Part shown: positions 1 through 11,163 of the stretch, one piece after another | Layout of the letters: each line of letters starts with the position of its first letter | Numbering within the stretch: position 1 is the stretch's first letter | Assembly (NCBI GenBank): GCA_035771175.1 | Contig: CM069589.1 | Span: 22,400,201-22,464,200 of the forward strand | From: Paratinospora sagittata | Lineage: Eukaryota; Streptophyta; Magnoliopsida; Ranunculales; Menispermaceae | Length of the DNA: 64,000 nt | Direction: 5' to 3' | Notes under the pieces: model-generated | What the model was told of the DNA's origin: nothing | What the model saw: the letters and a program-made list of their open reading frames with translations, nothing else | Database searches by the model: none | Program-made: the position numbers and the translations under genes

Positions 1-159
1 ATATCTACGGTACATGTCATAATTTTGACAATGTTCCTGTAGATATCTAACCTGCGGAGTATGGGCATCAGTAAGTTGCACGTGCATCTGAGCACATATG
101 TCAGTATGTGGTGAGTCCGAGAGTATACTCATCATAGTCACTCTCTCAAGTAAACGCCA
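1..159 (-). other. RNase H to integrase linker of G1 (no open frame)
   Basis: This stretch follows the stop that ends the RNase H remnant. By position it is the spacer between RNase H and the integrase zinc domain of G1. I see no diagnostic motif in it, and it runs off the window. Confidence 0.5.
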
Positions 160-906
160 CTGCTAGGCCATCTGTAAAGCAACCATCTGAGTCTCAGCTC
201 GCCTACAGCTCAAAGCATCAGCCACAACATTGGCCTTGCCAGGATGATACTTCAAAGAGAAATCATAATCCTTAAGTAACTCGAGCCATCTCTTCTGCCG
301 CATATTCAACTCCTTCTGATCAAAGAGATATCTCAAACTTTTATGATCAGAAAACAAAGTGAACCTCTCATCATAAAGGTAATGCCTCCATAGCTTCAGT
401 GCAAACACAATAGCGGCCAGCCCCAAATCATGAACAGGGTAGTTGTGCTCATGTACCTTAAGCTGTCTATATGCATATGCAACCACTCGACCTTCCTGCA
501 TTAGTACACACCCCAGACCTAAGAGTGATGCATCTGTATAAATCACCAACTCTTTCCGAGGCTCTAGAAGAATCAACACTAGAGCTGTAGTCAACCTCAG
601 TTTCAACTCACTGAAAGCTCTCTCACAGGCATCCGACCATGTGAAGGTCACATTCTTTTGAGTCAGCTTAGTTATCAGTGCGGCTATCGTGGAAAAGTCC
701 TTCACGAACTTCCTATAATAGCCAGCCAAACCCAGAAAGATACGAATCTCTATCACTGTGGTAGGTCTTGGCCATTCAATGATTGCCAAGACCTTAGTAG
801 AATCAACAGACATACCCTCTGCACTAACCACATGACCCAAGAATTTCACCTCACACATCCAAAAATCACACTTGCTCAGCTTGGCATACAGCCTATGCTC
901 CAACAA
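160..906 (-). pseudogene. G1 pol remnant: RT thumb/connection and RNase H
   Basis: About 248 codons open between two in-frame stops. The N-terminal part continues the RT palm: [11 protein letters not shown], then [10 protein letters not shown], then the [11 protein letters not shown] motif typical of Ty3/gypsy RT. The RNase H domain follows, with its catalytic acids visible in order: D in YTDAS, E replaced or shifted in the [15 protein letters not shown] helix (most family members have ELAAVV, so the Glu looks lost), D in FSDHKSL, and the last D in NVVADALS. The end of the domain carries the family signature [14 protein letters not shown]. An in-frame stop at 907-909 separates it from the upstream RT, and another at 160-162 ends it. 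The enzyme would copy element RNA into DNA and remove the RNA strand in virus-like particles. This copy is dead. Confidence 0.88.
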
Positions 907-1731
907 TGTCTACGAGGTAACTCTGAGATGATGCTCATGATCCTCTCTAGTCTTAGAATAAACTAGGATATCATCGATGAATAGTATAATGAGCTGGTCA
1001 AGGTACGGTCTGAATACTCTCTGCATCAGATCCATGAACATAGTTGGTGCATTAGTCAACCCGAAGGGCATCACCAGAAACTCATAATGTGCATACCTCA
1101 TCCGAAAAGCAGTCTTCGGCACATCCTCATCTCTAATCCTCAACTGATGGTACCCAGACCTCAAGTTAATCTTCGAAAAAAACTTGGCCCCAATTAGTTG
1201 ATCAAACAAGTCATCAATACAAGAAAGTGGATACTTGTTCTTCATAGTCATCTTATTCAGCTGACGGTTGTCCTCGAATCTCACGACACATCCCACAATA
1301 ACCATGTTAGGGTAAATACTCTCACCAGTCGCCGTACTCAAAACCAACGGCGTACTAATCCTAACAAGAGATAAACTCAATCTATCTACCATACTACTAG
1401 AAACAAATGACAAAGTAAAACCAACATCAATCACAACATACATCATAAAACCACAAATGTTGATTGTACCTTTAATTAACTGCTTATTGGCCTTTGGATC
1501 TGCTTGTGTGACTGCTCGGGCCAGCTCCCTAGTAGTAACTGGCATCGGACTGAAATATGTAGCAGATAGGCCCGGAACTGGTGACGTAACTGACACTGAG
1601 GCGGAGGCTACTGATGCTTCGTACCTACTGCGACCATATTTGCGTATCTTATTCTTCTGGTTCTTCCTATCACCGGAGAACTGACTCGCTGACCCTGTTG
1701 GCAGAGTTTGCACCAAAGGAGCTGTATGTGT
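907..1731 (-). pseudogene. G1 protease fused to RT palm by an internal deletion
   Basis: Open from about 1716 to 910 in the same frame as gag and RNase H. It starts with a low-complexity tail, then an aspartic protease remnant, [20 protein letters not shown], where the expected active-site D-S/T-G reads D-V-G. After about 45 more residues the protein jumps from the protease sequence (CVVRF) straight into the RT finger/palm ([20 protein letters not shown]). The second half of protease and the start of RT are missing, several hundred bases in all, yet the frame is kept. RT motifs are otherwise clear: [36 protein letters not shown], and the catalytic box FIDDIL (equivalent to YVDD). A stop at 907-909 cuts it from the RNase H half. 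Confidence 0.86.
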
Positions 1732-2508
1732 CTAGGCTGTGACTGATGTCCCCATCCATGAATGAGCCTCTGAAGTCTTGAAATTAACGGCCTGCATCAA
1801 TGCCTGGGCGTAAGTCTGTATGCCTGCTAGTGCCAAACCTTGATGGATACGGTCATGAAACCCATCCCGCAACCTCTGCATGCGTAATAGATCAGTAGAC
1901 ACCATCTTTGGAGCAAAGAGCGCCAGTCGACTAAACTCCTGCTCGTACTCCTTCACCAACCGACTGCCCTGGGTCAGGTGTACAAACTCTGTCCTCCTCT
2001 GGTCCCTCTCAGACCTCGGATAAAACTCCTCATAGAAAACCTCTTTAAACTTAGTCCATGTCTGGATCTCATTGCCTGTGCGATCCAATCTCAACCACCA
2101 GTTGTCAGCCTCGAAAGCCTGCATGTCTTTGAAAATGGTCTCCATTCTCCTGTGCTATCTCTCAGCTATCTCGATGCATAAGCCTCCAGTAAACTCAATC
2201 GAACCCCTACTCCGGAAGGCCTTCATGACCTTCTCGTATCTCTTAGACTTGAATCCCTCCTCCGGGATCCCCACAGCATCAGCCTGAACCTCGACCTGAA
2301 TTAGAACTGGTCCGGCACTATCACCTACAACCATGCCCACACTGTTGTGCTCCCCATCAATTGGAACATCCAGCTGAGGCTGCTTGTTGCCCTGGACCTG
2401 GGCAAACAGTGCTAGTATTTGAGTCTACTGCTGCTGCTGCTGAGTCTGAGTAGCCTGCTGAGCAGCTAACAAGGCCTCAATCTGCCTGAAGTGTTCATCT
2501 GGATCCAT
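1732..2508 (-). pseudogene. G1 gag capsid remnant
   Basis: The gag start is most likely the ATG at 2508-2506 (MDPDEHFRQIEALL), just downstream of the PBS leader. The frame is broken by a TAG after a polyglutamine run (CTG repeats near 2431-2445) and by a stop at about 2152-2154. It is then open from 2145 to 1732 with the retrotransposon gag core: W-W-x-R, W-x-x-F-x-x-x-F, the Y-P-R-S motif, then EFVHLTQGSRLVKEYEQEF. Gag forms the virus-like particle. I did not find a CCHC zinc knuckle. It may have been lost with the stretch between 1732 and the protease. The frame matches the downstream pol remnants. Confidence 0.85.
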
Positions 2509-2690
2509 GGTTGATTCTGAATTTCCCCTCTTGTAAATCTGAAATTAACAAATATGGAAAAGTCCATCAAAATCACAAACCATGATAATTGCTATCCCTA
2601 AGATAACTACCCATAATTATACCCATAAAAGCAATCAAAATATAATATAAGTCTTTTATTCTTTTAAAGGTTTTCAAACCTAAAACCTCT

Positions 2691-2701
2691 CTCTGATACC
2701 A
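2691..2701 (-). other. Primer binding site of G1 (tRNA-iMet)
   Basis: On the minus strand this reads TGGTATCAGAG, the sequence complementary to the 3' end of plant initiator tRNA-Met. It lies four bases inside the LTR end (TGACA, then GTTA). It primes minus-strand cDNA synthesis and fixes the orientation of G1. The bases from 2509 to 2690 are the short untranslated leader before gag and hold no other visible feature. Confidence 0.9.
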
Positions 2702-2705
2702 TAAC

Positions 2706-5434
2706 TGTCACGACCCACGATACGTGACGTCATGACCGGCACGAAATCCCGTGTATATCCTCCCTCGATATACACGACATCCCGATAAGCCTTCTAATAC
2801 ACTTCATAATCCCAAATACACAACAATAAAAACATATGGACATAATCAAATAATATTACATTCCCATAATATAAGCCATAAAAGTACAAAATAATACTTA
2901 ACAATGAGTACAACTCATCTAAGTGTTAAGTATACGTATTAGGTGTTACATAGTACAATTTATCAAAATAAATGCAGAAAAGTACTAACACCTACATCAA
3001 CCACAGTTCGGGAAATGCTCCGCAGCTAAGTCTTTCTTTTCCCCTTCCTATCCGATCCTGAAAAGATAATAGTGAGGGGTGAGCTACAACAAGCCCAGTG
3101 AATGTTTTCTACAAGTGGCTACATACATGTTCATTTATGTAAAACATTGCAAGATTCATTAAAACAGTTTAAACAACTGGAATTGTTACATACATGTTCA
3201 ATATAAGACCTCATGTCATATCAAGACAATGCATATCACTTATGACATGTTCATGCACCTAAACACCTCCTAGGTAAGAATCGATTCAAGAACATGAGTG
3301 CGCGAGACCCATGCCCGAATGACCTCTTACCCGTATTCTAATAGGAATTCCAAGGGCACGTCATCGATTTACTATTCATTCTGAACCCTATTTTAGGTTT
3401 AAACAAACTACGGCTGCGCCTACCCTTGAAACCCTCTGCAAGGTCCACAACTGGGGATCCCACTAGACTTATGAAATTTCTCGAAGGAAACCCCAACTAG
3501 GAGACTTAACCCAAATTGTTTTCCCAACTGACTATGATCAAATAATTTTCATGAGATATCAAATCATGCATACCATAATAATTAGGCATTTAAAACATTT
3601 CTATAATAGAATGCCACACATGGAAGACACAAGTAAAGAAACACTCACAATTGATTGGCTAAGTCTAGTCAATCCAATTTCCAATCCAAGAAAGTACTAG
3701 AAGATCCACGAATCACCTCGAGTACTTCAATCACCAATTTGCCTACGTGGCTTACTCAAACCAACCAAGGTCCCTACATATAACCCATGGTCCATACAAT
3801 ACTAAAAATCAGCCAAAGTATGCTAATAACCATGTTCAAACCTAATTCTATAGTCAATTTGAGATTCTATCATGGTCATAGTCACCAGTCAACCCATATT
3901 GCTCAATTCAACCATATAATCATCAAATTAGACTACACCTAACCCAAATTGAATGCCATAGGTTGATTCTCATGATCCCAAACACTATAAGACAAAGCAT
4001 TCAATCATATTAAGGGTTAATTAGGCTATTCCTCAAGTCAATTATTTCAATTGACTAAGTTCAAGTCAAAATCCCAAATTTGGGACATAACCTAAGGCTA
4101 AATTGAACTAAGTCATACCAAATTAACATAGGTTTAAACAATCCAAACTCATGAATCTACTCAAATTAGGTCCAATTAGATGATTCCCAAGTCAATTTGG
4201 TCAATTGACTTGGTTTAGATCAAAAGCCCTAATTTGGGCAAAATCCCCAATTTGCATGGAAATCCCCAAATTGCATGGAAATGTCAATTTACATGGCCTT
4301 AGCCAAAATTACCCTACAATTAGGTTCCCCCTATTCAAGATTAGTAATTTAGAGTGCCATACATCCATAATTACTCATCAATTTCATACAAATCACAAGA
4401 AATTTGAATAGAAAACCCTAGGTCAAAACACTATATTTAGGTCAAGTCTATGAAACCCCTCTAATTTCTTGCTAGAAATTGGGGGTTTCACGTCTAGAGT
4501 ACTCCCCATACACTCTAGGTCAACATATATTAATTTTAAGACCTAATTCCAACTTTGATTTTCCATCACCCTTTCAAAAACGGGATTCAATAGAACCCTT
4601 GGTCGAAAAAATCATTTGCATGCTTGCAAGAGAATGATGGAAGGAAGAAAAATGAGAATGAAATGGTTACCTTGATGATCCTTGAGCAAGAATCCACCCA
4701 AAAACCTCCTTTTTCCCTTCTTTTTCTCTTCTCCACTTCATTCCTCTTTCTCCAAGCTCTCTAGCACTCTTGAAGGTGGAAAAATGAGCAAGTGTGAGAA
4801 AATCTTGTTTTGGTTTGTATTTATAAAAAAATTTGGCCCCACAACTCAAAATACACTTAAACAAAAGGAACAAATTTTTTTTTTCTGCTGTAATTACTTC
4901 CACTTAGATACTCAATGTTATGCAAACGACTCATCAATTTAACATCTTAACCGTTCAAACGTTGTATGAGTCAGTTAAAAACATTCTGGTAAACTATCAA
5001 TGCAATCTAGCGGTGGGATTGCGAGATCCATCATTTTGATCAAAACTGCGCAAGAAAATCTGTAAATCTAAAAAATAGTGTTTGGAGCTTTATAACTCAC
5101 AGTAGACAACTCCGATCAAGATCTTAACCGTTTAGAATGAATATCTATCAGAGAAGAATAATATGACAAAATATTAGCTCAATCAGGCCACGGATATAGG
5201 AGATCAAGAAATTGATGTAATCGGTGACAAAAATTTCTTCCTCCATGGAGCGAGCTCCATTGATCTAAAACACCGTTTTTGACACGTTTCGAAGTTGAAC
5301 GGGTCTCCGATCATTCTGAAACTTCTTGCAAAGGCACTCAAACCAACGCTTATCGAGCATCATATACGTATACGTACACCTATGCGGGTACTCTACGGGT
5401 GAAAATGACGTCATCCTAAGGTACGGGCGTTACA
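2706..5434 (-). repeat. 5' LTR of G1, about 2.73 kb
   Basis: The LTR runs TGTAACGCCCG (minus strand, from 5434) to GGGTCGTGACA (ending 2706), so it has canonical TG...CA ends and sits directly beside the PBS. At about 2.7 kb it is long, as in Tekay/Del chromoviruses. It has no convincing ORF. The reading frames around 4667-4942 fall in low-complexity A/T-rich sequence. A TATA-like site at 4817-4825 suggests a U3 of about 0.6 kb and a long R-U5. The partner 3' LTR is outside the window, so its age cannot be judged here. Confidence 0.88.
4817..4825 (-). promoter_or_regulatory. Candidate TATA box in the G1 LTR
   Basis: The minus strand reads TATAAATAC about 610 bases inside the LTR. It is the best TATA-type match for the element's own promoter in this LTR. 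Transcription would then run leftward through R-U5, PBS and gag. Position and motif are the only support. Confidence 0.4.
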
Positions 5435-6297
5435 ACACCCTTGAATGTGCAACCTCTTTTTGAATTTCAGGATTGGGTACAGTTCTGTTCCTACCAAAAT
5501 AAATGGTTTCCAAATCTTGTTAAAGAATTTTGTCTAAATCTACAAAAGAATCCAAGATATGGGGTAGTTAGAAAAACTTATTTCAAAGGGAAGTCCTTAG
5601 ATATCTCTCCTCAGTACTTTATCAGTACATTCTCATTGCCTGATGTTGAACTAGTCCCCACCTTTTCAAAGCAAGGAATTTTATTTCCAGGTTACAACAG
5701 TGTTGTAGCCTTGAATCTCATGTTTAGGAAAAAAGATCACACACAGGTGGATAATAAGTTGACCAATCAGTTATTTGAGCTTATTCCTATGATCACATGT
5801 GTTTCAGCCAAGGTTTAGCAGTAGGGGAAGTGTGAATGAACTAGATTGTTCCTCACCTGATGCATCCTTCAGAGAAGAAGAATCAATCTTCCTTATACCC
5901 TTATGCATGCGATTGATACTACATCAAAGAGAAGAGGAGGTTTACCTTTTGGAATGTACCTTACACTAATGCCAAAAGAAGTTGGCATTGATCTGAGCAA
6001 TGAAGAAAGAGAAGAGGTAGATAGGTACAGGTGTATAGGACATACTACAATCAAGTTGATAAAATATGTGTATAGGACATACTTCCTGCATACAAAAGAT
6101 GGTATCACTCCAAGGCAATTCCTCAAGGGGTAGAAACAACACCCTTCAAGGAAGAGAATGAAGAAGAAAACAAAATGGACATAGATCAACTTCAAGAGCA
6201 AAGAGTTGATTATGAAATAACAACGTTTGATCTGCCATTCAGAGGGGATATTCCTATGGAAGAGGAACCCCATGAAATAGTTCAGGAGGAATAGCAT
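5435..6297 (+). pseudogene. Env-like/accessory ORF of the copia element, N-terminal part (broken)
   Basis: The frame is open from the G1 junction to a stop at 5818 (about 126 codons), with no native start because G1 cut the 5' side. Visible features are F-Q-D-W, LVKEFCLNLQKNPRYGVVR, a G-K-S-L-D-I-S box and SLPDVELVP. This pattern (LV-x2-F-aromatic ... V ... G-K ... I ... LP) resembles the putative plant transposon protein domain found in several plant retroelements. A second open piece follows at 5903-6133 (GGLPFGMYLTLMPKEVGIDL), then degenerate, highly acidic sequence to about 6297. The biochemical role of this protein family is not established. The similarity is judged by eye. Confidence 0.55.
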
Positions 6298-7741
6298 GAA
6301 ACAACTTCAACAGTTTTTCACAAGCTCCATTCCAATAAGAAGAAGAAAGATTTGAAGAGAGATTCACATCACACTTTCCACAACACTTTCCGCAACACTT
6401 CACAAATCATGTTGATTATTCTTCACAAGTCCATCATTTTGCTGATCAATCATCCACACCTGCTCTTGATAAGGAAAAAATTATAAGAACAATGAAAGAA
6501 ATTCAAGGAGAGCAGAGATCAGTCATGATGGGAGAATGAAGAAGATGATCACTGAACAAAGAGTATCTACTTTAGAATAATTCAAAAGGTGTACAGATGG
6601 CTTGATAGAAATCACAAATAAGCTAAGTTCAATTGATTCTACAATTGAGAAGCAATTTGAAAACATAAAGTCAAGTATGCCATCAACCAGTACTACAAAT
6701 CCTAATCTGAGCTAGTTGACTAATTTGCAAGAGAGTTTGAAGCAAATCAGGGAATCCATTAGCTCACTGTTTGCTACTCAACCAGTTGTTTTGGAAACAA
6801 GTGTCTTAATTCAGAAGAAGTGTTAAGTATGAAGGCCATGATCCAATCATCTGCACAAGGTGCACAAGCTTCCTTTCCTTCAAGCAACATTGTTGATCAA
6901 AGTTCAATCTAGCCTCTGCTTGATGACATTTCCAGTCTAAAGACTACACCTGTTACCATTAATCCAAGTGTTTTCAAGCCTTTTCTTGATGAAGTCTCAG
7001 ATTTGAAAAGTATTTTACCTTCTTCTGCTTCCACAATCAAGTTTGATCCAGTTCTAGAAGCCATAGCCAATCTAAATTTTACAATTCTATCAAACACTAC
7101 TGGTCCAATAAATGTTGATGGTAGAAAGTTGTTAATTTGCTCACCTCAATAGCTCAAGTATTAGAGAAGATGTCCAGCATAGAGACCAAGGTTCCATTTC
7201 TATCCTCTACCATATTGGATTTATCCCTACACTGTCACAAGAGCTGCTGACAAGATAGATGGAGTTGTTGGTTATCTTAAAGAAAAGTTCAAGTTGATCT
7301 CCAAAATCTTCATTCGTCTGTATGGTTTGTAATCACCACATGAAGAGATTCAACTTACTATATGAGCTACTTAAAAGAAAAGGAATTCATGTTCCAAGAG
7401 CCCTAACTGCACAAAAACTCACAAGGCCTAGATTGCCTCATGTGAAATCTGACGTGCTTGAAAGTCTATCTGTAGAAGAAAAGAAATATGCAATTGATTG
7501 TGAGTCAGCTGCAAGAGTCTCAAGGTGTATGAACCCTCTATCCGACAGTGATGATGTCTTTGAGATCCCTCCACCACCACCCACAGATGTAGTTAGACCA
7601 AATTATGCTAATGTTAAGGTTTTTGAACAATTCATTATAGGTCTACGAGAGAGATATCTAAAATCATTTCAGATAGCAAACTTTCTTAATCCCTTCGACA
7701 CTAATGCTCCACATGAATCTTCTTTTGCTTTCTTTTGTTAG
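6298..7741 (+). pseudogene. Env-like/accessory ORF of the copia element, C-terminal part (broken)
   Basis: Reading frames here are repeatedly interrupted but still look protein-like. Around 6540-6820 the translation is rich in heptad-type residues (ITNKLSSIDSTIEKQFENIK, then LQESLKQIRESISSLF), suggesting a coiled coil. At 6880-7121 three similar blocks of about 25-27 residues occur (PLLDDISSLK, PFLDEVSDLK, PVLEAIANLN). The last open piece, 7322-7741 (139 codons), has a basic stretch, a proline run (about residues 81-86) and ends in a run of aromatic residues before the stop. A long coiled-coil C-terminal half fits env-like products of SIRE elements, but no transmembrane segment is convincing. 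Confidence 0.5.
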
Positions 7742-8125
7742 GAATTATAGGTCATCAACTTCTTCCAAGAACCAAAAGAAAGCTTAGAAAGAAAATTGCA
7801 AAAAGCCTAAGTGAACTTAAGATCCCATTTTTTTTTTACGTTTTCAAAAGGAGGAGAAAGAAAGAGAAAAAGAATGAAGAATAATACATTTGTATTAGTG
7901 TTTGTACTCACGGGGAGAACACATATTTGTATTCATGACTATGTTTGAATGATATAATATGATATGTTCTGCTTTGTATATCTGGATATAATGAATCATG
8001 AATCATGACTTTTTGATCATCAATGAATATGTTTCGTAAAAAGAATATGATTGTGTACATGAGCTTCTTTCTATGACTTTTTTTGATCTATTTATTGAAA
8101 GGTTTAATGAGTATTTGAAATCATC
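7742..8125 (+). other. A/T-rich untranslated stretch before the PPT
   Basis: No ORF is present. A purine-rich run at about 7849-7876 (AAGGAGGAGAAAG-like) resembles the extra upstream polypurine stretch seen in some SIRE elements. The rest is plain A/T-rich sequence leading to the PPT. Confidence 0.45.
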
Positions 8126-8139
8126 AAAAAGGGGGAGAT
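8126..8139 (+). other. Polypurine tract of the copia element
   Basis: AAAAAGGGGGAGAT lies immediately before LTR start TGTTATC. It primes plus-strand DNA synthesis. The position next to TG is what identifies both the PPT and the LTR boundary. Confidence 0.75.
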
Positions 8140-8280
8140 TGTTATCTCAAGAGGAACCCTATGGAAAATGTTTTGATGATTCCAAATCACTCAATCTTAT
8201 GATCTAATGATGATGTTGAAGTGTTCCAACAAATCAGTTTGAAGAAAGTCAAGCCTCAATCAATCAAGTTGATGCAGCCA
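8140..8280 (+). repeat. First 141 bp of a copia LTR, fused to the satellite
   Basis: The LTR begins TGTTATCTCAAGAGG and runs for about 140 bp of sequence that is not found in any satellite unit. At 8281 it joins the satellite through CTGGAAATCTCAAC, which is also the sequence that begins this part of every unit. Either the satellite arose from the rest of this LTR or the two were joined by recombination at that shared stretch. Confidence 0.6.
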
Positions 8281-8907
8281 CTGGAAATCTCAACACAAAA
8301 GGGATAAAATGAAGAACTTGCGAAATAATGAGGTTATCTGCAAGACAGTTTACAATTTTGATTCAGTTCGAAGGTTGTTTGGGCAAATGCAAGAATCACG
8401 ACTTTCTTCTATTTAAACACTCTTTGGAAAGCTTAGTCTAACGTGCAAAAATCGTGTGTGTTCTATCTTTGAAAATCAGAGAATGAGGGTTTTATAAAAT
8501 TAGCAGTTGCAGGTTAAAGAGCCAGAGAGTACAAAATGATTTGAATTCAAAACCTTGTTTAATCTAAAGTTCTTTTGGGAATACGAGACAATGGGAACAA
8601 TCATGGTGCTAGTAGAGAATATTTCAATTAAGATATCCTAGCAAAGCTGTGTAAGGAATAGAAAAATCGAGCAAGTAGAAGTGCACGCATTTTTCTCGTT
8701 AGAAATATGAGATTTTGGTCTCAGACGTGGATAGCGCGCTATTGGGTATTTTATCATGTTCTCTATTGACAGATAGAAGGCTATAGCAGGCCGATATATA
8801 CAAACCCGAGAGCTCGAGTCTTTTAGATTTTTTGATAGCGTGTTATCAAGGCTTATAGCGCGTTATTGCCCATTTTACTAAAAATGGAAAAATCACTACA
8901 ACAACTT

Positions 8908-8985
8908 TATAGCGAGTTATCAAAGGGGATAACGCGCTATAGAAAATTTTCTATAGCGCGTTATCCCCTTTGATAACTCGCTATA
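8908..8985. repeat. Perfect 78-bp palindrome in satellite unit 1
   Basis: The left half (8908-8946) starts TATAGCGAGTTATC and the right half (8947-8985) is its exact reverse complement, with the centre in GAAAATTTTC. Other units have only the left half, itself a hairpin of two 14-bp arms around AAAGGG. The extra half accounts for the 44-bp longer spacing of this unit. Confidence 0.95.
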
Positions 8986-11163
8986 GAAAATTTTCCAGAA
9001 AAACAAATGTTTTATTATAGAACCTTATCAGGGTGCTATCAACACTAATAGTGCGCTAGTGCCTTCTGAAAAGTTTTGGCAAATTGTTGGATAGCCTTAT
9101 TTTTTAAAAAACTAAAGAACCATTCCATTAACTCAAAACATATTCATATAAGAATAAAAACTTTTAAATAATTCAAAACTCATTGAAATTATAATTAAAA
9201 CCTTTCGTAAAACATTTTTCTCAAAATGAAATACTATATCGAAGTGATTTTGAAGACTTTGCAATTTTTAGAGTTTTAGTGCTCATATTGATCGAGAAGT
9301 TACCCAACACACCAAATATAAAACTAATGCATTAGACATGAGATATGCCTTCGTTCTTCGACCTTGATATTTGTAGCCTTCGATAGCTTGTTTGATGTGT
9401 TGTTGATGATTAGTTGTAGTAGTTCTTTGAAAAAAGAAATATAGGTGATGTGTTCTTCTTTGATGTGTTCTCTTACCAAGAACACTTCATATACTTACAG
9501 TTTAAAACAATAGATAGCCTCTGAAAACCTCAGCACAAAAGGGATAAAATGAAGAACTTGCGAAATAATGAGGTTATCTGCAAGACAGTTTGCAATTTTG
9601 ATTCAGTTCGAAGGTTGTTTGGGCAAATGCAAGAATCACGACTTTCTTCTATTTAAACACTCTTTGGAAAGCTTAGTCTAACGTGCAAAAATCGTGTGTG
9701 TTCTATCTTTGAAAATCAGAGAATGAGGGTTTTATAAAATTAACAGTTGCAGGTTAAAGAGCCAGAGAGTACAAAATGATTTGAATTCAAAACCTCGTTT
9801 AATCTAAAGTTCTTTTGGGCATACGAGACAATGGGAACAATCATGGTGCTAGTAGAGAATATTTCAATTAAGATATCCTAGCAAAACTGTGTAAGGAATA
9901 GAAAAATCGAGCAAGTAGAAGTGCACGCATTTTTCTCGTTAGAAATATGAGATTTTGGTCTCAGACGTGGATAGCGCGCTATTGGGTATTTTATAGTGTT
10001 CTCTATTGACAGAGAGCAGGCTATAGCAGGCCGATATATATAAACCCGAGAGCTCGAGTTTTTTACACTTTTCGATAGCGTGTTACGAAGGCCTATAGTG
10101 CGCTATTGCCCATTTTACTAAAATTGGAAAGATCACGGCAACAACTTTATAGCGAGTTATCAAAGGGGATAACGCGCTATAGAAAATTTTCCAGAAAAAC
10201 GAATGTTTTATTATAGAACCCAATCAGCGTGCTATCAACACTGAGAGTGCGCTAGTGCCTTCTAGAAAGTTTTAGCAAATTGCTGGATAGCCTTATTTTT
10301 GAAAAACTAAAGAATCATTCCATTAACTCAAAACATATTGATATAAGACTAAAAACTTTTAAATAATTCAAAACTCATTGAAATTATCATTAAAACCTTT
10401 CGAAAAACATTTTTTCAAAATGAAATACTATATCGAAGTGATTTTGAAGACTTTGCAATTTTCAGAGTTTTAGTGCTCAGATTGATCGAGAAGTTACCCT
10501 ACACACGAAAGATAAAATTAATGCATTAGGCATGAGATATGTCTTCGTTCTTCGAGCTTGATCTTTGTTGACTTCGATAGCTATTGTTTGATGTGTTGTT
10601 GATGATTAGTTGTTGTAGCTCTTAGAAAAAAAATATAGGTGATGTGTTCTTGTTTGATGTGTTCTCTTACCAAGAACACTTCAAATACTTACAGTTTAAA
10701 CCAGTAGATAGCCTCTGGAAATCTCAACACAAAAGGGATAAAATGAAGAACTTGCGAAATAATGAGGTTATCTGCAAGACAGTTTGCAATTTTGATTCAG
10801 TTCGAAGGTTGTTTGGGAAAATGCAAGAATCACGACTTTTTTTTTATTTAAACCCTCTTTGGAGAGCTCAGTCTAACTTGATAAAATCGTGTGTGTTCTA
10901 TCCTTGAAAAACAGAGAATGAGGGTTTTATAAAATTAGCAGTTGCAGGTTAAAGAGCAAGAGGGTACAAAATGATTTGAATTCAAAACCTTGTTTAATCT
11001 AAAGTTGTTTTGGGCGTGGAAGACAATGGGAACAATCAAGGTGTTAGTAGAGAATATTTCAATTAAGATAACCTAGCAAAACTGTGTATGGAATAGAAAA
11101 ATCGAGCAAGCAGAAGTGCCCACATTTTTCTCGTTAGAAATATCATATTTTTGTCTCAGACGT

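Larger units (their letters stand above)
1..5434 (-). mobile_element. Truncated Ty3/gypsy retrotransposon G1 (5' LTR, PBS, gag, protease, RT, RNase H)
   Basis: This is the 5' portion of a Ty3/gypsy LTR retrotransposon on the minus strand. Reading down from 5434, the order is LTR (5434-2706), a tRNA-iMet primer binding site, gag, protease, reverse transcriptase and RNase H. The integrase and 3' LTR would lie left of base 1. All coding remnants are in one reading frame, as expected for a single gag-pol polyprotein, and are broken by at least four in-frame stops plus one internal deletion. The order PR-RT-RH and the motifs match plant chromoviruses of the Tekay/Del or a related clade. The chromodomain itself would be outside the window, so the clade is inferred. 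The right LTR end abuts the copia-like ORF at 5435 without a gap, so G1 probably inserted into that older element. Confidence 0.9.
5435..8280 (+). mobile_element. 3' end of a SIRE-like Ty1/copia element with env-like ORF
   Basis: Between the G1 LTR and the satellite lies a plus-strand element end: a decayed ORF region (5435-7741), an A/T-rich untranslated stretch (7742-8125), a polypurine tract (8126-8139) and LTR sequence starting TGTTATC (8140-8280). The AAAAAGGGGGAGAT-TGTTA junction is typical of the SIRE/Maximus copia lineage, whose members often carry an extra env-like ORF after pol. Pol itself is not present, because G1 replaces everything upstream. The lineage call is from memory of the family's PPT and gene order. 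Confidence 0.65.

Noticed and set aside
4667..4942. Two overlapping ORFs in the G1 LTR on opposite strands
   Set aside because: Low-complexity A/T and CTT-rich sequence inside an LTR, with no domain and no conservation evidence.
5893..6297. Minus-strand 134-codon hydrophobic ORF in the copia element
   Set aside because: It is antisense to the acidic env-like remnant. The hydrophobic look comes from reading A/G-rich sense sequence backwards.
8908..8941. A MITE or other DNA transposon with TATAGCG inverted ends
   Set aside because: The inverted repeats occur at the same place in every tandem unit, with no target duplication and no dispersed copies in this window.
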